NCBI RefSeq assembly: GCF_007625075.1
Contig: NZ_QMIE01000001.1
Coordinates: 372,001 to 436,000, forward strand
Source: Oceanidesulfovibrio indonesiensis
Lineage (GTDB): Bacteria; Desulfobacterota; Desulfovibrionia; Desulfovibrionales; Desulfovibrionaceae
Length of the DNA stretch: 64,000 nt
Direction: 5' to 3'
Shown: one piece after another, positions 17,182 to 23,963 of the stretch
Position numbering within the stretch: position 1 is the stretch's first letter
Layout: each line of letters starts with the position of its first letter
Made by a program: the position numbers and the translations under genes
Notes under the pieces: model-generated
The model's input: only the letters and a program-made list of their open reading frames with translations
Told to the model about the DNA's origin: nothing
Databases searched by the model: none

Positions 17182-18537
17182 ATGCCTCCGAAACGGATAG
17201 TCACCCCCTTTTCTCTGCCGATCTACGCCTTCGGACTCGCGGCTGTTCTGGGGGCGCTGGCTCTGAGCCACCCCGCCTGCCTCGCGGACGGCTCCATCCG
17301 GCCAATCGACGCACTGTTTACGGCCACGTCCGCGGTCTGCGTCACGGGTCTCATAGTGGTGGACACGGGCACCTTTTTCACACCGCTTGGCCAGACCGTC
17401 ATCATGGTGCTCATCCAACTGGGCGGCCTGGGCATCATGACCTACACGAGCCTGGCGCTCATCCTGCTCCGGCGGCGCATCTCCATGACGGACCGCCTGG
17501 CCGTGGGACAGAGCCTGCTGCACGATCCGTCCTTCGACCTGCGGCGTTTCATCTTCCTCGTAATCAGCGGCTCGCTCGTGCTGGAGGCTGTGGGATGCCT
17601 GGCCCTTTGGGCGCTGGATCCCAGGGGATTCCACTTCTTTTCCGCCGCGTTCCATTCCATATCCGCGTTCTGCAACGCCGGCTTCGCCCTGCAGTCGGAC
17701 AGCCTCACTCGCTGGCATAACGATGTGGGCGTGAACCTCGTTTTCATGGCGCTGATCACCGTGGGCGGTCTGGGATTCACCGTGGTCAACGAGATTGTCC
17801 ACAAGGCGGCGGACAAAGCGCGCGGGAAGAAAATCGGCAGATTCACCTTCCACACGCGCACGGTGCTTTCCACCAGCGCCATGCTCGTGCTCGTGGGCAC
17901 GGGCGCCATCTTTCTGGGCGAACTTTTCGGACCGGCGGAAAACGGCGTGCCCATGCACGAGCGATTGCTCCATGCACTGTTCCAGTCCGTCACGTGCCGT
18001 ACGGCCGGGTTCAACACCGTGGACGTGGGCATGATGAGCAACGTGGCCCTGGTTTTCATGATGATGCTCATGTACGTGGGCGGGTCGCCCGGTTCCGCGG
18101 CCGGCGGCGCCAAAACCACCACGTTCCGCGCCGTGGTCGGCTTCGTGGTGTCGCAGATGAAGGGCCGACCACAGACAGTGGTGGGCAACCGCGCCCTGGA
18201 CCAGGAGACCATGAACAAAGCCATCACGCTGACCATCGTGGGCGGAATAACGGTGGCCCTGGCGACCCTGGTGCTGTCCATTACCGAATCGCACCTGGGG
18301 GCGGAAGGTCTGCACCGGGGCATGTTCCTGGAGCTCTTTTTCGAAGTGGTCTCGGCCTTCGGCACGGTGGGGCTGTCCACCGGGGTCACGCCCAAGCTCA
18401 CGGACACGGGCCGGGCGATCATCATCATGCTCATGTTCGTGGGCCGCCTCGGCCCCATCCTTTTCCTCACCGCCTTGCAGGAATGGCAGACGAAACCGCG
18501 CTACGCCTGGCCCGAGGAAGGGCTGATGATCGGCTGA
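17182..18537 (+). CDS. ktrB: Potassium uptake transmembrane subunit, KtrB/TrkH family
   Basis: Ion-conducting subunit of a Ktr/Trk potassium uptake system, 451 residues. Four repeated M1-P-M2 units show the four filter loops: TSAVCVTGLI, SISAFCNAGFAL, SVTCRTAGFNTV and VVSAFGTVGLSTG, each with the conserved glycine that lines the pore. The length suits KtrB rather than the longer E. coli TrkH (483). The ATG at 17182 has only a weak binding site (GAAGACCAC). The regulatory RCK subunit follows 19 bp downstream, forming a two-gene operon. Trk-type systems are usually driven by sodium or protons; the ion coupling cannot be read from sequence. Confidence 0.94.
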   Translation: MPPKRIVTPFSLPIYAFGLAAVLGALALSHPACLADGSIRPIDALFTATSAVCVTGLIVVDTGTFFTPLGQTVIMVLIQLGGLGIMTYTSLALILLRRRISMTDRLAVGQSLLHDPSFDLRRFIFLVISGSLVLEAVGCLALWALDPRGFHFFSAAFHSISAFCNAGFALQSDSLTRWHNDVGVNLVFMALITVGGLGFTVVNEIVHKAADKARGKKIGRFTFHTRTVLSTSAMLVLVGTGAIFLGELFGPAENGVPMHERLLHALFQSVTCRTAGFNTVDVGMMSNVALVFMMMLMYVGGSPGSAAGGAKTTTFRAVVGFVVSQMKGRPQTVVGNRALDQETMNKAITLTIVGGITVALATLVLSITESHLGAEGLHRGMFLELFFEVVSAFGTVGLSTGVTPKLTDTGRAIIIMLMFVGRLGPILFLTALQEWQTKPRYAWPEEGLMIG

Positions 18538-18556
18538 CGCGGATCAGGAGATGAAA

Positions 18557-19213
18557 ATGGCAAACAAGCTGGAAGTAGGCGTCATAGGGCTGGGCAAGTT
18601 CGGCATGGGCATGGCCGAGGCGCTGGTGGAACTCGGCCACAGCGTGGTGGGCGTGGACAAGCTGGAATCCAAGGTGAGCGCGGCGCGGGAGATCATGCCC
18701 CAGGTTTTCCAGGCCGACGGCACGGATCGAACGGCCCTGCAGCAGCTTGGCTTCGACCAGTTCGACTACGTCGTGGTCTCCAGCGGCCATTCCATGGAAG
18801 CATCCATTCTCATTACGCTGAACCTCAAGGAACTCGAAGTGCCGCACGTGTGGGTGAAGGCCATGAGCGAAGACCACGAGAAGATACTGCACAAGCTTGG
18901 CGCTGATTTCGTGGTCTTTCCCGAACGGTTCGTGGCCCGGCAGCTGGCGCACCGCATCGGCGTTCCGGGGTTGGTGCAGTACCTGCCGCTGGGCGGCGGC
19001 ATGACGCTGCAGGAACTTGTGGTCAAGGAATGGGACGGCAAGTCCCTGCGGGATCTGGACCTGACGAACAAATACGGCCTCCAGGTGGTGGCCGTGAAAG
19101 GGCACGACGATACGGAGTACAGCTTCGTGCCGGGTGCGGACAAGATTCTCTCCGAAGGAGACCTCCTGGTGACCATCGGCGCCGAGGACAGTCTCTCGGA
19201 GATCGAACCGTAA
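18557..19213 (+). CDS. ktrA: Potassium uptake regulatory subunit, KtrA/TrkA (RCK domains)
   Basis: Cytoplasmic RCK gating ring subunit for the adjacent KtrB. A Rossmann fold at the N-terminus carries the dinucleotide motif GVIGLGKFGMG and an acidic residue ending the second strand (VGVDK), consistent with ATP/ADP or NAD(H) binding. The C-terminal RCK_C subdomain begins near GGMTLQELVV. Length of 218 residues is normal for KtrA. An ATG at 18551 directly abuts the AGGAG binding site, whereas the second in-frame ATG at 18557 lies six bases from it, so 18557 is preferred (product begins MANKLEVG). Translation is likely linked to ktrB. Confidence 0.93.
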   Translation: MANKLEVGVIGLGKFGMGMAEALVELGHSVVGVDKLESKVSAAREIMPQVFQADGTDRTALQQLGFDQFDYVVVSSGHSMEASILITLNLKELEVPHVWVKAMSEDHEKILHKLGADFVVFPERFVARQLAHRIGVPGLVQYLPLGGGMTLQELVVKEWDGKSLRDLDLTNKYGLQVVAVKGHDDTEYSFVPGADKILSEGDLLVTIGAEDSLSEIEP

Positions 19214-19220
19214 CAGAGAG

Positions 19221-19243
19221 AAATGCGGGCATTGCACGCATTT
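19221..19243 (+). terminator. Possible terminator after ktrA
   Basis: AAATGCG and CGCATTT form a 7-bp stem 8 nt after the ktrA stop. No proper T-run follows, so this is a weak call. Confidence 0.3.
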
Positions 19244-19275
19244 ATGGACAAAAGCGCCATGAGGACGTAGAAATA

Positions 19276-19304
19276 TTGACAGGAAGCCATTTTTCCCGTA
19301 ATGT
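19276..19304 (+). promoter_or_regulatory. Sigma-70 promoter of the tetR-family gene
   Basis: A perfect TTGACA (19276-19281) is separated by 17 bp from TAATGT (19299-19304). The palindrome at 19302-19319 overlaps the -10 element, the usual layout for autorepression. Confidence 0.72.
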
Positions 19305-19319
19305 GAATTTATATTCACA
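19302..19319. promoter_or_regulatory. Palindromic operator, probable TetR-family autoregulatory site
   Basis: TGTGAATTTATATTCACA consists of 7-bp perfect arms around TTAT. It overlaps the -10 element and lies 12 bp before the regulator's first ATG. It resembles TetR-family operators by form; binding by this particular protein is inferred from position. Confidence 0.7.
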
Positions 19320-19331
19320 AAGGGGGCTTTC

Positions 19332-20000
19332 ATGATGCAGACAACGACCACCGTCACACCAGCCGGGCGGGAGCGGGCGCCGCGGCTCGACAACAAGACG
19401 CGCCGCGAGCAGATCGCCCAGGCCGCGTTGGACCTCGTTTCCACGCGCGGGTATCGTGCGCTTACAGTCAAGCGGCTTGCAGCCAAAGTGGGGCTCACGC
19501 CTTCCGGCCTGTACCGCCATTTTCCGGACAAGGCCGCCATCCTCGACGCGCTTCTGGAACTCGTGGCCGACGCCTTGCAAGGCAATGTGCAGCGGGCCGC
19601 CGCCATGAAGGGCTCGGCACTGGACAAGCTGGCCGCTTTGCTCCGGCTGCAGGTGGAGACCATCGGCACCAAAGGATTCGGCGCGCCCCGCTTATTTTTT
19701 TCGGACGATCTTTCCATGCGCCATCCGGAAAAGCAGACCCGGTTGCGCGAGATCATGGAGGAGTTCACAGGGGGCATTGCCGCGATCATGGCGCAGGGGC
19801 AGTCCGAGGGCTTGATCCGCGAGGACATCCCGTCCGCGAACCTCGGCATCATGTTCATGGGGCTGTTCCAGCCCGGCGCGCTGATGAACTACCTGCACCG
19901 CGGCGCGTTCGAGATGCAGCGCCAGGCTGAGGCCGCGTGGCGTGTATTCGCCGTGGGGCTCACAGCCAAGGGCGTCGAGGCCCCGTCGCTGTATTCCTGA
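19332..20000 (+). CDS. TetR/AcrR-family transcriptional regulator
   Basis: One-component repressor of 222 residues. An unusually long leader of about 22 residues precedes the TetR_N helix-turn-helix: REQIAQAALDLVSTRGYRAL, then TVKRLAAKVGLTPSGLYRHF as recognition helix region, then PDKAAILDALLE. The C-terminal ligand domain (about 75-215) is not assignable to a subfamily. The start has GGGGG 8-9 bp upstream; the second codon is also ATG, so 19335 is possible. A strong promoter with an overlapping palindrome precedes it. The gene stands alone between ktrA and a convergent minus-strand pair, so its regulon beyond itself is not obvious. Confidence 0.92.
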   Translation: MMQTTTTVTPAGRERAPRLDNKTRREQIAQAALDLVSTRGYRALTVKRLAAKVGLTPSGLYRHFPDKAAILDALLELVADALQGNVQRAAAMKGSALDKLAALLRLQVETIGTKGFGAPRLFFSDDLSMRHPEKQTRLREIMEEFTGGIAAIMAQGQSEGLIREDIPSANLGIMFMGLFQPGALMNYLHRGAFEMQRQAEAAWRVFAVGLTAKGVEAPSLYS

Positions 20001-20168
20001 TTTCCGCGGTTGCGTTGCGCGGCTGGCTTTCCGGACGCAGGGTTCATCGTCTGGCTTGCTGCGGGGTTTCTTCGCCCGGTCGAACCTGCTGAGTCCCGTG
20101 CCATTCTTTGTCGCCGGCGACAACACGATCGACGGAGGCGTCGCTTCTTCGACTCGATGAGGCCTTCC

Positions 20169-20585
20169 TCATTCTTCGGGCGTCGGCGATCCTTCCCGCA
20201 GGGCGATGAGCCCACGTTGGCCCAGCTCCTTGATGAAGGCGCTCACCGACATCTCCGCTTCCCGATGGCCTAGCCTGTATTCGGCAGCGAAATCGTCCAC
20301 GATATCGCGCACAGTGTGCGCGCCGTCCATGAGCTCCCAGGCCCGGGTGCCCATCTCGTCCAGCTCCAGCTTTTTTTTCATGGGCCTGTCGTCCCAGGTG
20401 CCCATGCGCCGGGCGTATTTTGCGAACCAGGGCTTGTAGTTGATGTCGTAGACGAGGCGGACGTAGCCTTCCTCGGTGCGTTCTTCAGCAACACGGTCGC
20501 TGCGCACCGGCCGCGCGGCCAGCGCCTCTGCCCGGCTGATGGTGGGGGCGGTCTGCGTGCGTTTCTTTTTTCTAAACAACTTCAT
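20169..20585 (-). CDS. PqqD-like (RRE-fold) protein
   Basis: Product of 138 residues with a basic N-terminus (MKLFRKKKR) followed by a PqqD/RRE-like domain at about 55-135: LELDEMGTRAWELMDGAHTVRDIVDDFAAEY and SAFIKELGQRGLIAL fit the winged-helix pattern with a Glu-rich linker. PqqD-type domains bind precursor peptides for radical SAM or other modifying enzymes, but none is adjacent here. The ATG at 20585 overlaps the last codons of the preceding 309-residue gene; a TTG at 20606 is an alternative. The two are almost certainly translated together. Role unknown. Confidence 0.75.
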   Translation of the reverse strand: MKLFRKKKRTQTAPTISRAEALAARPVRSDRVAEERTEEGYVRLVYDINYKPWFAKYARRMGTWDDRPMKKKLELDEMGTRAWELMDGAHTVRDIVDDFAAEYRLGHREAEMSVSAFIKELGQRGLIALREGSPTPEE

Positions 20586-21501
20586 AGCTGGAGCATACCT
20601 TGTCAAACTCCTCGTCCGTCAGTGGGACAGGCCCTTCCATGCGCACGGAAAGGATTTTGGATTCTTCATCGGCAAGCGCCAGCGCAAGGCGGAAGGGCCG
20701 CCGCCGGCCGATGCCGAAGTGGCGCAATATCCAGGCGCTCAGCCCCCGGGGCCAGGACCTGCCCAGCACGATCCAGCCGGAGGCCGATTCTGTCTGCGTG
20801 GCGGCAGTGAGATTCAACCCCTTGAAAAAGGATCCTGCCCAATCCTGCAGGCTGCTGTCCTTCAGCACCAGTCTGGCCGGGCCGAGCCGTTCCAGCGAGA
20901 GGCGCGTGTGCTTTCCGCAGATGAATTCAATCCGGAAGTGGCCAGGCTTAAAGGAGAACGTCTTGACCGTAAGCCGGCCGGGCAGGACTGCGCGCAGTCC
21001 AAAGACCGACCATGGACGCTCGCCGTTTTGCGGATGGCAACGGGCTGTGGACAGGGTGCGGGCAAGCTCTTCGGCGTCCCCGGGTTGCGGATCCGGGAAG
21101 GTGCGCAGCATCAATGCGATGTCCGATTCGGCATGGTGCAGCAGTGCGCCGGGCAGGGATGTTTGGGCAGCGCGGTCGGTCCAGGCGAAGGTGCGGGTCT
21201 GGAAGCCGTGCTTGCCCAGCTTGTCCAAGGCGCGTTTGAACGGCTTGGGGACCGGCGCTTCGTCCGAACCGGTGCGGATGGCGGCGGCGCGTTTCACCTG
21301 CGATGCGGCCTTGTTCAGCCGTTTGTCCAGCCGGTATGTCCCCTGGGTGTGTTGCCAGCGACACTCCAGTCTGGGACCGCGGTCGTTTTCGAAGCGGACG
21401 AAGTCCTTCTCCAGGGCCACGGGCTCCCAGCTTTCGGGGATGCGGAGGGAGAACCCGGCCCACGCGAAGAGAGCCGTGCCGTTTGCATCTTTCACAGGCA
21501 T
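20572..21501 (-). CDS. Hypothetical protein, 309 aa, partner of the PqqD-like gene
   Basis: I recognise no family. The protein is soluble, without signal peptide or membrane helix. It opens with ALFAWAGFSLRIPESWEPV, a pattern seen in small-molecule or lipid-binding beta-rich domains, and contains LECRWQHTQGTYRLDKRLNKA, a central region with HAESDIALMLRTFPDPQ, and IEFICGKHTRLS towards the C-terminus. Several beta-strand-like segments alternate with Arg-rich loops. It overlaps the PqqD-like gene by 14 bp, suggesting the two products act together. The start ATG at 21501 has no strong binding site. Confidence 0.6.
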   Translation of the reverse strand: MPVKDANGTALFAWAGFSLRIPESWEPVALEKDFVRFENDRGPRLECRWQHTQGTYRLDKRLNKAASQVKRAAAIRTGSDEAPVPKPFKRALDKLGKHGFQTRTFAWTDRAAQTSLPGALLHHAESDIALMLRTFPDPQPGDAEELARTLSTARCHPQNGERPWSVFGLRAVLPGRLTVKTFSFKPGHFRIEFICGKHTRLSLERLGPARLVLKDSSLQDWAGSFFKGLNLTAATQTESASGWIVLGRSWPRGLSAWILRHFGIGRRRPFRLALALADEESKILSVRMEGPVPLTDEEFDKVCSSYEVV

Positions 21502-21534
21502 GGAGAGTCGCCGTCGTCCTGGGCGATGCGGCGC

Positions 21535-22158
21535 TTAATGCCCCGGCTGGTGCGGCACGAAATTTGAGATCTCGAGTTCGTCAGCCGGCACCGGTGTGGC
21601 CGGCGGATGCTTCTCCTCCAGGCGGGCGTGGTAGCATTCGTACTCGTCCATCCATAAAGTGTGCATGACCATCTTGATGGAGACGCCGGGGCGCATTCCG
21701 GGGTCCTTGCTGTATGTGAGAACGATGTTGATGCGTTGGCCGCCGTCCGAAATCATCCACTTCCAGGAACGCACCGTACGGAATGCGTCTCCCTGCCACT
21801 CGTCGGGTTTGCCGAATTTCTTTTCGTAGAGCTTGTACAGTTTGTCGAAAAGACCGATGTCCTTGTCATCGAACTTGAATTTGGCGCCGATGAGCGTGCC
21901 GGGCCGGGCGCAGTTGCCGAAGGTGACGCTGCCGCCGCGTATGCCCGGAATCTCTCTGTGCTTGAGGTTCACTTCCGTGAGGAAAGGCGCATCTGCCAGC
22001 CTTGTAGCGCTGTTCATCCAGAGCATGTCTTCAAACTGGGCAACGTCCTCGCCCAAGGTGATGCCGAGCAGTGAGCGTGGCAGATCGGCAAGGGCTGGTC
22101 CCGGCGCCGCCAGCAGGGCGACGATGGCCACGACAAGGATGAGGGGCTTTGTATTCAT
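21535..22158 (-). CDS. Secreted hypothetical protein
   Basis: Unrecognised 207-residue protein with a clear signal peptide (MNTKPLILVVAIVALLAAPG, cleaved near GPALADLPRS). The mature part begins LLGITLGEDVAQFEDML, a pattern found in small periplasmic proteins that track gene-family repeats of the form G-x-x-L-G. It holds two cysteines (FGNCARPGT and DEYECYH) that could form a disulfide. The ATG at 22158 fits the signal peptide but lacks a good binding site; an in-frame ATG at 22197 (MDIKPRSEY) would give a longer leader. Divergent from the next gene. Confidence 0.65.
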   Translation of the reverse strand: MNTKPLILVVAIVALLAAPGPALADLPRSLLGITLGEDVAQFEDMLWMNSATRLADAPFLTEVNLKHREIPGIRGGSVTFGNCARPGTLIGAKFKFDDKDIGLFDKLYKLYEKKFGKPDEWQGDAFRTVRSWKWMISDGGQRINIVLTYSKDPGMRPGVSIKMVMHTLWMDEYECYHARLEEKHPPATPVPADELEISNFVPHQPGH

Positions 22159-22403
22159 AGTGGAGAAAAAATACTCGGATCGCGGCTTGATGTCCATATG
22201 CCCCAGCGACTTCAGGGGAGCCCGGACCACGATGCGCAAGGCTTTGCGGTCCCGGTGCATTTCGGGTATTTGCCATGCGCCTGGAAAGGTATATGTATAA
22301 AATTACATGCGGGAGGAGCGGCCTCCCGATTCACGTCGTTTTCGGCAAGGAGTCATTATCAGTGAATTACGAAGATGTCAGAGCGCGACAATCAGGAAGA
22401 CTG

Positions 22404-22883
22404 ATGAGTTCATGCATTTGTATCGATGCAGGTCGAGCCGTTCCGAAGTCTGTCCTCAGTCTGGTGCTGTTTTTTTCCGCGGCCCTGCTGCTCTGTACGT
22501 TTACTGCCATGCGCGCTGGCGCGTTCGAATACCTGGAGATCCCCGAAAAATGTCAGGTCATCGATGCGCTCAATCCGTTTCCGGATATTTCCGACTGGAA
22601 CCTTGTGGAGGAACAGGACATGGCGGTCATGGAGGACAACTCCATACGAATGTGCCGCCGCAAGACCTTCATACATGAAGACAGCAACCGTCGGTTGTTC
22701 GTGGTCTACTTCAAAGGAAAGCCCGAACTCTATTGGTACAGCGCTCCTACGGGCGGCGAGAAGAAAAAAGAGCTGAGCGAAATGTTCCCCGGCGATGAAT
22801 CCGAGGATCCGCATAAAGCCAGCGATTATATGGAGCAGAGCAAGAAGAATATCGACATGGATTTCGGGCTGCTGCGTTTTTGA
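22404..22883 (+). CDS. Secreted or membrane-anchored hypothetical protein
   Basis: Unrecognised 159-residue product. The ATG at 22404 has CAGGAAGACTG directly upstream and a hydrophobic segment at about 17-34 (VLSLVLFFSAALLLCTFTAM), either a signal peptide or an anchor. The mature region (EYLEIPEKCQVIDALNPFPD onward) is acidic, with two cysteines (EKCQV and RMCRR) and a lysine-rich stretch GGEKKKELSEMFPGDE. The frame is open upstream to 22275, but that extension has no binding site. A TATAAAAT box at 22296-22303 may belong to its promoter, though no -35 matches. Confidence 0.6.
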   Translation: MSSCICIDAGRAVPKSVLSLVLFFSAALLLCTFTAMRAGAFEYLEIPEKCQVIDALNPFPDISDWNLVEEQDMAVMEDNSIRMCRRKTFIHEDSNRRLFVVYFKGKPELYWYSAPTGGEKKKELSEMFPGDESEDPHKASDYMEQSKKNIDMDFGLLRF

Positions 22884-22999
22884 GTGTCGCCGCCGAAGGT
22901 GTCTGCCCGGGGCCGCCAATGCTGACAGGTTTCGTTTCTGTCCATGTTCCAGCGGCGGCCGCTTTCTGACGGATATAAGGTTCCGCTTGGCTTTTTTCA

Positions 23000-23036
23000 G
23001 AACCCGCCACCTGGATCGAGTTCAGGCGGCGGGTTC
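23000..23036 (+). terminator. Terminator-like hairpin
   Basis: GAACCCGCC at 23000-23008 pairs with GGCGGGTTC at 23028-23036, with an inner CCTG/CAGG stem. GTGTTTG follows on the plus strand, a weak T-run. It lies between a plus-strand gene ending at 22883 and a minus-strand operon ending at 23106, so it could insulate them. Confidence 0.4.
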
Positions 23037-23105
23037 GTGTTTGCGCGATCAGCATGTATGTTGATGAAGGATGCGCGGCACGCATCTCTGTCCCGGCTGG
23101 AGGGA

Positions 23106-23441
23106 TCACAGCTTGCCGAGGGCGGCCTGTCTGTCCGAGTAGATGTCGAAGAGCCTGTCGTAGCCGGAGATTTCGAAAATCTCCAGGATATAGTCCCGCA
23201 AACCGCTGATGGCCACGGTGCCGTCGTTCTTCTTTTTGAGCCGCTGGTAGGCCATGACGAGTATCCTGAGGCCCGAGCTGTTGATGTATTCGAGTTCGTG
23301 GAAGTCGAACAGCAGCTTCGATTCCCCGCGTTCGAGAGCGGCGAGCACCTGCTCTTCGAGCCCCTGGGTCTCGCTTGAGTCCAGGCGGCCCTTGACGGTG
23401 ATGACGACGACGCCGCCTTCCTGGCTGTTGGATACTGACAT
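23106..23441 (-). CDS. STAS-domain anti-sigma-factor antagonist (RsbV-like)
   Basis: Single STAS domain of 111 residues, the partner-switching antagonist type. Segments VVVITVKGRLDSSETQGLEEQ and LLFDFHELEYINSSGLRILVM match SpoIIAA/RsbV, and the conserved phospho-acceptor serine lies in NSSGLR. AGGAG sits 10 bases before the ATG at 23441. It is the last gene of a seven-gene operon and follows its presumed kinase by 27 bp. No sigma factor and no PP2C phosphatase are nearby, so the output of this switch is unclear; it may regulate the transport proteins of the operon rather than transcription. Confidence 0.9.
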   Translation of the reverse strand: MSVSNSQEGGVVVITVKGRLDSSETQGLEEQVLAALERGESKLLFDFHELEYINSSGLRILVMAYQRLKKKNDGTVAISGLRDYILEIFEISGYDRLFDIYSDRQAALGKL

Positions 23442-23468
23442 CGATATGTGCTCCTTGTCGCTTCCGGC

Positions 23469-23927
23469 TCATTGCCGGTCGACGAATTCATCGGGGTCTA
23501 TGGTTTTGTGGATTTCCAGGACGTTCATGCCGTTTTCGCGGCGGTATTCGATGGAATCCACAAGATTGCGCACGAGATGGATGCCCATGCCGCCCACGGG
23601 CTTTCGCCGTTGCTCCACCGGGATGTCGAGTTCCGGCACCGGCGCGGTGGTCAGGTCGAACGGTCTGGCCTTGTCCTTGATGAGTATGACGAGGACATTG
23701 CCTTCGAGATGCAGATCCACGTTGATGCAGTGCTGGCTGCAATCTCCGTAACCGTACTTGGCGGTATTGGTGACCACCTCGTCCACCACCAGGGTCATCT
23801 GGTAGGCGAGCCTGTCCGAAAGCCCGTGCCGCCGGGCGAACTCTTCGAGCTGGCCGGCCGAGCTGCCGAAGTCGCATTTCTGCTCCTTCACGAGGAAGCG
23901 GACATTTTGTTTGTCATCCGGGCTCAT
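23469..23927 (-). CDS. Anti-sigma regulatory kinase, RsbW-like ATPase
   Basis: Serine kinase/anti-sigma-type protein of 152 residues with a single GHKL ATPase domain. The N-box equivalent TLVVDEVVTNTAKYGY has the catalytic Glu and magnesium-binding Asn, the G1-like segment is IKDKARPFD, and GGMGIHLVRNLVDSIEY matches the G2 region of the RsbW/BtrW family. It should phosphorylate the neighbouring STAS protein. It starts 36 bp after the stop of the upstream membrane protein. An N-terminal extension (KQNVRFLVKEQKCDFGSSAG) precedes the domain. Orphan status without a phosphatase is unusual. Confidence 0.88.
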   Translation of the reverse strand: MSPDDKQNVRFLVKEQKCDFGSSAGQLEEFARRHGLSDRLAYQMTLVVDEVVTNTAKYGYGDCSQHCINVDLHLEGNVLVILIKDKARPFDLTTAPVPELDIPVEQRRKPVGGMGIHLVRNLVDSIEYRRENGMNVLEIHKTIDPDEFVDRQ

Positions 23928-23963
23928 GGAGATTGCCGCCGTGCATTGCGCACCAGTTACAGG

